From Pohlia nutans (lineage: Eukaryota; Streptophyta; Bryopsida; Bryales; Mniaceae): a DNA stretch of 64,000 nt. Shown here piece by piece: positions 21,840 through 32,353 of this stretch (positions are counted from its first letter, which is position 1; each line of letters begins with the position of its first letter). Where the stretch lies: positions 4,714,501 through 4,778,500 of the forward strand of contig CM040099.1 in the NCBI GenBank assembly GCA_022496805.1. The letters run 5' to 3'. The translations under genes and the position numbers were made by a program. Below the pieces are notes generated by a model, which did not search any database, was not told the origin of the DNA, and was given only the letters and a program-made list of their open reading frames with translations.

Positions 21840-23417
21840 CAGGAATTTCGGACCCCACTGATTCTGCACTGATTCAGTGCGATTTCCGATATTTCAAGGG
21901 TTCGTACGATTTTCGCACTGATTCCGCATCGTTGCGTCATTCATCGCAACTACACTGATATGACACGATGTTCGTACAAGCGGATATAGTACTGATTCGA
22001 CACGATTGATACATCCATTGAAAACGTATGAATTCAGCACTCTTTATTGTCGTCAAATGTCGTGTTTTAATCGTCTTTAAAACTACACTGATTCAGTGCG
22101 TTTTTCGTGCGACATCTTCTTTTCCATATCTAGATTTTATTTTCTTTTTATATCTAAATTTGATCAAAATAATATTATTAAAAAATATAAAATAAAATAA
22201 AATAATAGAAAATATAAAATAATTACGTTCCTCATTACCCACTTCAAGTGCACGGATATTGCCCGCACATGCGGTGGGGCCCACCATAGCTTCCCAAGCT
22301 CTATCGCCAACGGTAGGATTTGAACTCTCAACCTTCCGGTTGCCAATCAAGTTCCCAACCACCAAACCACCTCAAACTCTTCATGCATAGAATGGAACTC
22401 TTTTGGTAATTATCGAACTTCTTTTTTCAGCGGACTTTGAATGTTTTTAACTATGTGAAAAAAACTTTTTTTCCAAATTTTTTTTTGCACTAGATTATGC
22501 AGGACGTTTTCTATATCTAGGATTTTTTTTATAATTTTTTGAATTTTTGAATTTTTTGCCAAAATCGTGATGGCAGATCAGGGATTCGAGGCTGTGAGCT
22601 GTTTTTTTTTTTCAGCGGACTTTGAATGTTTTTAACTATGTGAAAAAAACTTTTTTTCCAAATTTTTTTTTTGCACTAGATTATGCTGGAACTTTTCTAT
22701 ATCTAGGATTTTTTTCATAATATTTTGAATTTATTTATTTTTTGCCAAAATTGTGGTGGTTGTGAGCTATTTTTTTTTGCTCCTATGATGAAAAGTACAA
22801 TGATAACCAATAATACCAAATTTGAATTCTAAAAATATAAAATGTTATTTCTTTGAAATTTTAATGTGTATTGCTTCTAAACTCTATAAATGTAGATCTA
22901 AAAATGTTTTGAGAAATTAAACTGGAAGTATAATTTAAAGAAGATTCTTGGAATATTCCAACATATTCCAAAATAATATAAAATATTCTGAAAGATTCCA
23001 AAAGATTCTAAAAATTCCAAAAAATTCCAAAAAATATATTAAAATATTGTACACGGATGTCGTACGAAAATAATTTGCATTATAATAGATACTGAAATCG
23101 CACGAATATAATAAATGGCATTAATATGATACGTATACGATACTGAATTCGCATTAACTAAAACTGCACGTTATCCGTGTCTTATCAGCCATGTGATGTA
23201 AATACACGATTAACGCACGGATTCCGTCAAGCACGACTTTCATGCGGAAACAACACTTTTCTGATAATCATTGAAAAGGCATTGCATCGACACTCTAGTA
23301 ATGCTAATCACTTCCGTACCGTAACGACACTTCTAAATGCACGTATGACGTGCGGAATCAGTGTTTAACGATAAACGCACTGAATCAGTGCAGAATCAGT
23401 GGGGTCGGAAATTCCTG
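21840..23417 (-). mobile_element. TIR element C with tRNA-like module
   Basis: 1578 bp, same orientation as B and very similar to it by eye, including the internal duplication (blocks at about 22431 and 22602). Left flank GGCAATGTTCAT and right flank ATGTTCTCC share ATGTTC, so a 4-8 bp target duplication is possible but the boundary is ambiguous. Inserted between the transposase relic and the Myb-like gene. Confidence 0.8.
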
Positions 23418-23644
23418 ATGTTCTCCTACATTAAGCTGTCTTCATCGTTGCTTTTATATTCCACATCGTTGTTGCCGCCTAGAGAACGTGTAGGACTAGG
23501 AGTGAGAGTGATGTCGATGTCCTTACCGAATGGGCTGGGCTGTTGATCAGATCGAGTCGAACTGTTTGGGTAAGGAGTGGGGACCCGATGCCGTAGACAT
23601 TGCCTTGGACCGAAATGTTGTCCGAGAGCAGTACCCATGACATC

Positions 23645-25517
23645 TCAGAAACTGTGGATGGCCTTTACAAACCCTCTCTGGTTTCGTGACGTCTCTACAT
23701 TGCGTGTCTTCATGTAATCCAGCATCTTTGCCGTGATAAGGCCGTGATCCACCATCTTCTGGTGTTCTATCTTAGTTAGCTTCTCCATGTTCGTGATGAT
23801 CTCCTTCCCTTGGCTCTTTGTCACTTTGACCATCTTGGTTTGCGAAGAAGATTGTCGACGTTTCACTGCTGTGCTTGCATGTTGAGGTGTAGTGTTCAAT
23901 TGCTCAAGGATGACAACTTCATCTACGGGCGCCTTCATCTTCTCTTTTCCTGTCACATTTTCCTTCGAGGGCATGGGCTCCTTCATTTTGCTACCGAGAT
24001 TGATAGTGCTTGGACCTGCAATATTGTTGTAGGTTGCAGCAGCTGTCATTTTCTGCTTCAATGCAAAGCTGCCGTGATGACTCAGGGATTCAGGAGCGTG
24101 TGTCAGTGTAGGATCCCAGTTTTCCTCGTCCATGAAGTCATTCGGGTCTACATGCTCTTCCATGTCGTCTAAGTGCTCTGGCTCAAGGAAGACATGATCA
24201 TCCTCGTCCATCGTGTCTTGTTGATGAGGGAGGTTGTGAATGGGCCTCTGGTGTAAAAACTTGTATATCTTGTTGAAGTGAATACTCGCAAAGTTCACCA
24301 GCAGAGTAAGTTGCTTCCTTCTCTTCGAGGTCATTTTGAAATAGTCTTCGTTGTTGCCGGTTGCTTTGCGGTAGTCCTTCAGCTTCTTGTAATCGCCATA
24401 CATGGTAGCCCATTTGTCTTTACACGCGTTGTAGCCTCTGAAGAAGTTGGAAATGCTGGCAGATTGCACAATTATTGCAATTTTGGTCCAGCGTAGGACT
24501 GCAGACTCCATGAGCTCATGGTCATCTTCAGCGGTCCTATATCGCTCATGCTCTTCACCCTTCGCTCTCATGAGTGCCATGATTTCGCCTGGCTCCGAAT
24601 TGGGTTGTCGCTCTTTCCTCGGGCGTTGGCTCCGTCCAGTGCTAGGTCCTCCAGCTCCTGGGTTGGGATTGTCTCCACTATTTCGACTGTCTCCTCCTCC
24701 ACCAGACTTGCGTTTGTTTGAATCAAATGCCGCTCTTGATCTTGCAAGATGGATGGCAGATGTGAAAGTGTCATCACTACCTAGATCAACAACTGTTTTG
24801 GGCGAAAAAGAAAAATATAAGTATTCATACGAGTAACAATTAATGGTGAGGAGTTCAGAAATGAAATGTACTAGGAAGGATCTACAGAGCACAATCTAAC
24901 GCAGACAAATTGGTGTTGAGGTTCCTTTTGAGATGGACCTCAAAGCAACTTCAACACGTCAATGCAACCTTTAAAAGCAACTTCAAAATATGTTACGTTG
25001 AAAGGTTGCTTACTTCAAATGTTCAAAGTCCACTTCAAAGAAAACTCAAAGCATGTCTACATGAAATAGATACACATGACTGTAATGTGCTTTGAAAGGT
25101 TGCTCTAATGTGATGGAACACAGATGGTGTTGAGTGTAAATACTTACAAGCACGAGGTTGGGGCAGAGCCGGAGGAGCTTCAGAGAACTCGGAGACATGC
25201 GAGCGCATCTTGATTTGCTCCGACAAGCTATCATCACTCAAGAGCACCACAGGCTGCCGACGAAGTCCACTAACATTGGGTGAAGTTACAGAGCGTTCAG
25301 CTAGAAGGCCTCGCATTTTCAGATGTTGGAGATGTACAGAGTAGAATTCTAGAGACGTAATCAGAATTGTGATCAAAGTATTCGTAGAGAAGGTGGGACA
25401 TTTTATTTGCAACGCTGCTCTACTTGTAGTGCAAGAACTATTAGATTTTTGTTGCAGTTGCCGAATTTGAGCACGCTGTGTTGTTGGCCGTGAGTTCGTT
25501 GGAAATGCTTCTGTCAT
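23645..25517 (-). CDS. Myb/SANT (trihelix-like) protein, probable Harbinger ORF1
   Basis: Two exons on the minus strand: 25517 or 25316 (ATG) to 25148, and 24792 to 23645, joined across a GTAAGT...CAG intron of 355 bp, giving 505 or 438 residues. It has a Ser/Gly/Pro/Arg-rich linker, then a trihelix-like DNA-binding region with RWTKIAIIVQ, FFRGYNACKDKWATMYGDYK and KLKDYRKATGNNEDYF. A central acidic stretch (MDEDDHVFLEPEHLDDMEEH) and a Lys-rich C-terminal part follow. PIF/Harbinger transposons carry a Myb/SANT-like accessory protein beside the transposase, and the transposase relic lies convergently 2.2 kb away, so I read this as its ORF1. The frame is open, unlike the transposase, so it may be young or retained by the host. 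A host trihelix factor is the alternative. Confidence 0.65.
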
Positions 25518-25541
25518 GTGAAGGAGCAGTAGTGCCACCAC

Positions 25542-26338
25542 AACTCATAGTTTATCAGCGGTTTATTTCGTCCATTTCCGGGAGACTTTTGTTGTCACTG
25601 TAGATTCTTACCACATGTACACCTCTTGTACATTTATAAATTGATATCTTTCTATGTACAGCGCATCTTGTCCATGCCTTATCAGATCTCTATTTCTTAG
25701 TAACCATAGTGACAAGGCGCTTCCCGAACTTGTTTTTACTTGGTTTGGTCATTATCACCAAGGCAGTGTGGTCGCCTACTTCTATTTCGCCAGGTTATCA
25801 CCCAAAATTCACTCCCGTGTGGTGGGCACCTAAATGTCTCACAAGATAGATAGATAATAACTACGAGCCTAACATATTAGGCCGGCATGAATGAAGTGTC
25901 TGTTTGTTCTGCCAGCAAGCCAATGTCCACTAGACATAGAGCCATTGGCAAAATGTCTCACAATAGTAGATTGCGAAGAGTTTCAAATGTACAAGTGGAC
26001 TAAATTTCGACATTTCTAAACGTCTTACTTTAGTAGATTGTAAATAGTTCCAAATTTACATAAGGACTACATTTCCAAATTTCGACATGTCTCACTATAT
26101 TATGTAGCAAGCACTTCCAAATCTACAACAAGTTTACAATTCACAATAGTCTGTAATGTGGCTCAAGATACTATGCTGATAGATGACCAGGAATGGAGTC
26201 TACCGACACTCGTCGAAGTTCACCTCTCTTGGATGGCCTTTCTCCCGGAGCTAAATTAGGTCGAATTCTCTAGAAGCCAGGCCCATCATCTCTGTTTCCT
26301 TGACAAAAATTCGGGATTCCTGTCATTACAGCAGTGCC
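25542..26338. other. Spacer upstream of the hydrolase and Myb-like genes
   Basis: Divergent intergenic region between the minus-strand Myb-like gene and the plus-strand hydrolase. It should hold both promoters. I see no clear TATA box and no repeat boundary. Confidence 0.35.
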
Positions 26339-29195
26339 ATGGTGCTACTTCATTGCACAGCGCCTTCCAGGATCCATGGCCGCAACTATCCACTATCAAG
26401 AGCTGTGGCCATTCCCAGGCGCTCCGCTGCATCGTCCCTCACACGCACCACGAAACTGATCCAGAGTTTCTCTATCTGCACAGCACCGAAACTGATCCAG
26501 AATCCTCGCAGCATTTCCACCCGAGCAGGGGCGAGCGTGGACGCGAAGCCACGGCAGTCGTGGCATTCTCTGCCCTCGGGGCTGCGACTCGAGGTACTTG
26601 AAGGCGGGTTTTTAGGGTTGAAGAAGGCTCCCCCGTTGGTGTTTGTGCACGGGAGCTACCACGCCGCGTGGTGCTGGGCTGTGCATTGGTTGCCCTACTT
26701 TGCCTCCCTGGGATACGATTGTTACGCCGTCAGCCTTCTAGGACAAGGCGGTAGCGATGCTCCTTCGGAGCCCGGGACGATCCAGAGCCACGCTCGTGAC
26801 GTTGCGCACTTCGTTTCGCAGCGTTGTCAGCGGCCGCCTGTGTTGATCGGCCACTCGTTTGGGGGGCTCATCGTGCAGTACTATCTGTCCCAGGTTTCCA
26901 CCACTGGTGAGTGTCAAAATCAGCATCAAAATTGATCCTCCCTCCGTCCCAAAGTTTTTGTCATGTTTGAAAGTGCTTTTTTAAGTAGGTCAAAAAAATA
27001 CTTCCTTGTGGCTAATTTTATTTAGGTTGCAATGAACACATGCAATGTTCTTCAATCATTCTAGTGACATAATTTGGAACCTTTTTTATCATGTTTCTTA
27101 CAATATGATCAATGAAATTGGCTCAAAGAAATACCAAGCAAACAAGTTGGACAATAACTTTGGGACGGAGGGAATAGGTGCTAGCAAGCAAACAAGTTGG
27201 ACAATAACTTTGGGACAGAGGGAATAGGTGCTAGCATTGGCACATTGAGATAATGAATTTTTCAAAGTCCTCGTAAATTTCTTATTTGAAGTTCAACTAT
27301 ATATGGCATCCTAAACCAACAGGGACGTAAGTAGTACATTTCTAAATCACAGAACTTCAGATTTTGTACATTTCCGCACACTAGCGGCATACCAACTGAA
27401 ATTCTTCACATTATAGAAGTCAGCCCAAAAGGGAAAGTTTTGACAAATTCATGTTGGACTCATGTTGAACTCATGTTAAAACAAAAATAAACCAAAAACT
27501 AGTCTATGTTGAGTGGTGTGACAATCTAAAACATGGCCTTGTCCTTATTCTTCATATCTCGCTGTAGCTCCCACACTTTCCACCAAAGCTCCAAATCCAT
27601 GGACAATTTATGATAAGGCACTATTACACTCAAGTATCGGTAGAAGTAAAGCAAAAAGGTAGGTTAAATGGAGGTTTTTTCGATTAACTCTATTGATAGA
27701 ACGTTGGTTTGCTTCTTGTGAACTCTATCCATATAATCATCAATTTTTGAGTCACAAGAAACTATTTTGTATTGACATCTTTTACTCTGTTAAGCAAGTG
27801 GATAGATGTGATAGATGTGCAGTGGACTTTTTTTTGAAGAAAATCTTGGACGTTCATCACTAAATGCATTATATATCACAAGGCTTCTTGAAAAAAATTC
27901 TTGTTGGAGTTTGAAGACTCAGTTGTAGGAAATTTTCAATCATTTCACATGATTTTCATTATGTTAATCCATTTGAAACTTGGGGTGTGCAGTCAATGGC
28001 ACGTCCACCAATGGTTGGGGCGAGCCGTATCCCCACATTGCTGGTGCTGTATTGGCTTGCTCTGTGCCGCCAACAGGCAATACGGCGGTGGTGAAGCGCT
28101 TTCTTATGTCAAAGCCGATTGCATCCATCAAGGTCAGTGATTTTTTTTCTCCTAATTTTAGCCAATTTGCTACATAAAATTTGGGCTGGCTAGTTGATAC
28201 AAAGGATTTTTGAAAAGAAGAAGAGTAATAACCAATTTTCCTACATGAAGTCAAGATGTGTAACCTCTTTAAACCTAGGTATCACCCGGGTATTGCCTAA
28301 GTAGCACCTAGGTAGCACATGTGTATTACCCAGTTATTACTAATATGAAAAGAGCATCCAAAGAGCATGGATTGCTCTTTAAGCCATGGAATAAGGTAGA
28401 AGCATCTGAATAACTCAACCTTTTAGCTTATGTGCAGTAGGAGTAAAAGGCAAATAGTATTTTTCCTTTGTAGGAAAATAGAAATCACGAAGAATGTAAT
28501 TTTCTACAAATTTTCAAAGTGATAAGTCAATTATCATCTGCAACCGATAACTAGACTATCCCAAATCCGTAAACATATGATTCTACGAACCGGTCCAAGT
28601 TGCTTCTTGGAATTGACTAATAGAGGTAATAGTGCCAAGAAGTTGATTGGTTGACATAAATTTTTACACAAGTGGCATTGAGTTTGGTTGTTAACCATTA
28701 TGGGTCAGTCTACTCATTGATTTTGGGTGCATTGTCGGTTATGGGTGCTTCTACCTTACCAGAAAAACTGCTAAACTGTCTCCTGACAAAACAAAATCAC
28801 TGATATTCAAGGTGACGCTGAGCCTTGCTGCGAAGATGTTTGCCACCTCTGTGCCCTTGTGTCGAGAGACTTTTTTCTCGCCGAGTATGCCGGAGACAGA
28901 CGTGGCTCGTTACCAGAAGCTGATGAAGGAGAGCTCCAAAGTGCCGTTGTTTGACCTTCGGAAGCTGAATTCCTCCCTCCCTGTGCCTTCACCTGTGAAA
29001 GAGAATGCTCTCCCGGTTTTAGTGGTTGGTGCTGAAAATGATTTCATCCTGGACAAGCAAGGGATTGAAGAGACGGCTAGGTTTCTCGGCACCAAGGAAG
29101 TGATTGTGCCTGGCATAGCACATGACTTGATGCTAGATGTGGGATGGAGAGACGCTGCTGACGTGCTCAAATCTTGGATGCTGTCAAAGTTTTAG
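26339..29195 (+). CDS. Alpha/beta hydrolase, probably plastid-targeted
   Basis: Three exons, 26339-26906, 27993-28132 and 28812-29195, join in frame to 363 residues. Residues 1-70 are rich in Ser, Arg and Thr with few acids, like a chloroplast transit peptide. The fold is seen as VFVHGSYHAAWCW (oxyanion-hole loop, about 101-113), the nucleophile elbow GHSFGG with Ser173, an acid at Asp313 (VVGAEND) and His340 (PGIAHD). The core length is normal for the family and the triad is complete. The plastid and cyanobacterial proteins of this type are largely uncharacterised, so the substrate is unknown. The first intron donor was fixed by phase: ACTG/gtgagt fits exon 2, whereas CAG/gtttcc 18 bp earlier does not. 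Both introns contain repeats. An in-frame TTG at 26300 is not a credible start. Confidence 0.88.
26937..27234. mobile_element. Stowaway-like MITE with duplicated 3' end, in hydrolase intron 1
   Basis: Left end CCTCCCTCCGTCCCAAAG; right end CTTTGGGACGGAGGGAATA near 27158-27176. The last 50 bp is repeated in tandem (27191-27234; CTTTGGGACAGAGGGAATA), so the element has two right ends. CTCCCTCCGTCCC is the known Stowaway terminus. Confidence 0.7.
28262..28718 (+). repeat. Dispersed repeat, copy in hydrolase intron 2
   Basis: About 440 bp closely similar by eye to 56975-57405, including ACCGATAACTAGACTATCCC and GTGCCAAGAAGTTGAT. Non-coding. No inverted ends or target duplications were found, so its type is unknown. 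Confidence 0.6.
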
Positions 29196-31203
29196 TCACC
29201 GTAAGTATTCTTCACTATCCATATTGTTTCATCTTCTACGTACTACTATCTCTAATTTTACAAGGTTCATGGGTTTGTGCAAATATGACACGATTTATGT
29301 TATTTCATATGTTCGTGTTATATTCACACGTATTACCACATGTTTGATGCACGAAACATTGTCGTCACAATGTTTTCCTAAAATGTATAGTCTATGTACT
29401 TTAATCGTATGAACATGATATCCAAAATGCACGACAACCACACTGACTGATAATGTTACAAAAATGGTACGTTATTGATAGACATTGTTTTTGCGCTGAA
29501 AGAATGCATGTAACGTGTGGAAATATGGCACAGCCTCCATGCACACGAAAAGAATGCGATATCTAGTGTTTCTACGTGGCAAGTCACATTTGAGATAGTG
29601 AATGAGTGTAATTGATTGCGAACCATATTCCTCGAAATTTGTCAAGACTGGGATTTTCTGTCATGAATCTAATCCACTATTCTTTGATCATGTGCCTAAC
29701 TCGTTCACATCAAAGATCGTAGCTCGATTCTCATATTGATTGAGAATAGAATACAAGAATAATGGTGTTGTTGATTCTCTTGCAGTGAGGTGGTTTATTT
29801 GATTGGGCTATGGCTGTGGATCACGGGCTGAAATTTTTCGTGGAGCTCATCTACTGGATATGAATGCTCTTTATTCTAGAAATATACGTCACACGCGGAG
29901 GGAAAAAAGTCTCCAGAACGATATTTCTGCAAGTTCCCAAGGAATTGTCAAAGTTTCCAGGAGCAGGGTTCAATTTGGATGCATAGCAGGCACACGATTG
30001 GATTTACAACTGGAGATGCTGTTGGTGACGAGTTTTTGGATGCTGCAGGCCTACGAGCTCATTGATGCCAAAGAGCTTATATGTGTAAGGTTGTGGAGGT
30101 GGCCTATATATGTCTGTCTTTGCAATTCGTCTGACCAGTCAGGTCTTAATAGATTAGGATCCATGGCTTTGCCGTCATTTAGCACCCGTAGCTCCTGATA
30201 CTCTTGGTCGGCTTGCAACCTCCGGCCGTGCAATTTAGTCAGTTGCAATACAATTTTTTGAAGTGTCCTGCTTTACTTCCTGGTACTGAATTGAAGAACT
30301 GTGCATGTAGCGTGACCAGGTTGTTATTCTTCGACAGATAGAGATCCATGAGACTTGCCCTAATGTGTACCGACTTTTGCCATAGTAATCACTTTAAGTA
30401 TTCTTGACTACATTGTATTCACTGTGGGCCCTTACATTGCATATGATGCGTTATTTCAAGTCCTCCTGATACTCTGTCAAGTCTCGCTTTCAGAGTTTCA
30501 GTGTCGTTTAAACTTATCTTTTCATATGCGTCCAGTCGATCCGCCGACACTTGATTCGGTGCAGGCAGATGCAATCCATGTGCAAGGAGCGAGGAGCTCA
30601 GTAAGGTCTACTTCTTGTGCACTGCTGATTTGATCTCAAGTTTTAGGTGAGAATTACTCAACTCCTGTTTGCACAAAGAGGGAGACTTTCAAAGTGACAA
30701 CCTGCTCAGTTTCCATTCTTTAATTGTGGGTTCCACACACCGCTTATCAGGCTATCTCCTGCAGATCATGTGAGGTCTTGTTGACGTTGTCTCCCCATGT
30801 GGCAGGAGCTGGTGAATCATTTTTCTCTTCAACTGTTGATTAGAGAATCCTGCGGGGCGTTGATGACTCAATATCATCTTTGCTCCACTAATAGTAAGCT
30901 CTTCAACCAATTTACCGGGTTTCACATGCCCTTCATCAGCGCTCTACGAAGAAGGTGGGTGATTAGTTCACAGAACTTCAACAAGACTAGACGATAAGTC
31001 GTTATTCTCACCTGACCAATGATTTGTGAAATTCACTAATATTTGTGATTCGTATTAAGATGTGATGTAGGTAAGCCTTTAATTGAGGTATAGTTGACAC
31101 CTTGACTGTTCACCAACAAGCGCTGACAAAGTTGATTTCACATGTTGATGAACAGGAGTGCACAAATGATGAAGTAAGGGACACATGAAGTTTAACTCAG
31201 AAG
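29196..31203. other. Intergenic, no gene recognised
   Basis: Contains the hydrolase 3' UTR and open frames (for example 29803-30198) with no recognisable motif. A tandem-like reprise of GAACAGGAGTGCACAA occurs at 31151 and 31208. Confidence 0.4.
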
Positions 31204-31236
31204 TTGAACGAACAGGAGTGCACAACTAGAGTAAAA

Positions 31237-31715
31237 CAGATAAAAAGCTGCCGAAGGTTTTTAGCAGTTTGCAGACATTTTGATGTCATCGACCATAGAG
31301 ACGAGAAAGCTTTTAACATCCTTATTCAATCCAATCCAGACATGTCTTTGACCCTGAAGCATGTACGTAGTGGACTTGGAGAGTTCAATTGCAGTTCTTG
31401 GAACAACATTTTGGAGAGTGCCTAAAATATTGTTGGCATTGAAGAACAAAGATGTTATAACGACAGAATTGCTCAGAGAGAAAGCAGATGTGTACATTTA
31501 TGGAATGACATGCTACGAAATCCTGATTGGGCATATTCCGTTTGAGCGTAAAGGTAATGTATCGACCTCAAGATCTTGTATTGAGTGGATTGAGGCCTGA
31601 ATGGTCAAACGATTTGCATCCTATTATCAAGGAAGTGATCACAAATTATTGGCATCACCATCCATTTCAAAGACCTACTTTTCTTGAGATTGTGAAGGCT
31701 TTACAATTTAGTTGA
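31237..31715 (+). pseudogene. Protein kinase C-lobe relic
   Basis: Pieces of a kinase domain in order but in three frames: the catalytic loop HRDEKAFNILI (HRD at 31294-31302), the activation-loop end GTTFWRVPKILL (from about 31400), subdomain IX KADVYIYGMTCYEILIGHIP (from about 31481), and subdomain XI ending NYWHHHPFQRPTFLEIVKAL before a stop at 31713-31715. The DFG motif and N-lobe are missing. At least two frameshifts. The style (YGMTCYEIL, RPTFLEIV) suggests a plant TKL/Raf-like kinase. Non-functional. Confidence 0.75.
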
Positions 31716-31768
31716 CATATCCGTGGTTATATTGGTCATGGCCACTAGTCGGTATCAATTGTGATGTA

Positions 31769-31912
31769 GCGAGCATATGGTGGGACAATGTAAAGAAGAT
31801 GTGGAAAAACAATGCAAAGAGCGTGTGGTGGGGCAATGTAAAAAGGATGTGATAAAAGAATGCAAAGAACATGCATTGGAGTAATGTAAAGTTGATCTGA
31901 CAAAATGATGAA
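31769..31912 (+). repeat. Tandem repeat, three units of about 48 bp
   Basis: Units start near 31769, 31817 and 31865, each with a GGTGGGACAATGTAAAGAAG-like phrase and ending in AATGCAAAGA. Non-coding. Confidence 0.55.
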
Positions 31913-32206
31913 GCGAGGGACACATGAAGTTTACCTCTGAAGTGTCTAAATACCATATTCCAAAATGGCCTAAACTGTAAAAGGTTTTTAAAATATGGTT
32001 TGAATATTGTTAGTACCACTCCCACAACATAGTAAGGCTTGATTTCTCTATGTATATGTATATGCACATACATATGTAGCAAGAGCTTAAAAATCAGACT
32101 TGCTTCTATTTAAGTGCCAATAAATTAGTATTGGACATGTTTGTGTACCTTTCAAAGTAGATTAATATGAAAAAATATATACAATATAAGAATTAGTTAC
32201 ATTTTT

Positions 32207-32353
32207 TCATGGAAATTGTGGTTTCATTCTATTTGAGGCAATGATAGCTGTATAGGCTTGAGTCAACGTGGTAAGGGTCACCAAAACGACTGCAATTGTA
32301 GACATAGCCAACCAAGGTCTAGAACAAAAGAGAATTCTAAACTCACTCCAAAG
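32207..32353 (-). pseudogene. Stranded DUF247 transmembrane tail
   Basis: 48 sense codons in the same frame as the upstream DUF247 ORF, separated only by its TGA. Begins LWSEFRILFCSRPWL, then a hydrophobic helix and QAYTAI, the usual DUF247 C-terminus. Confidence 0.8.

Noticed and set aside
23810..24836. Plus-strand ORFs opposite the Myb-like gene
   Set aside because: They are complements of the 382-codon exon, which has recognisable trihelix features and proper splice sites.
26300..26338. Upstream start for the hydrolase
   Set aside because: The earlier in-frame codon is TTG; the ATG at 26339 is the first credible start and gives a transit-peptide-like N-terminus.
26890..26895. Alternative donor CAG/gtttcc for hydrolase exon 1
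   Set aside because: It leaves phase 0, while exon 2 needs one carried base; ACTG/gtgagt at 26906/26907 fits both phase and consensus.
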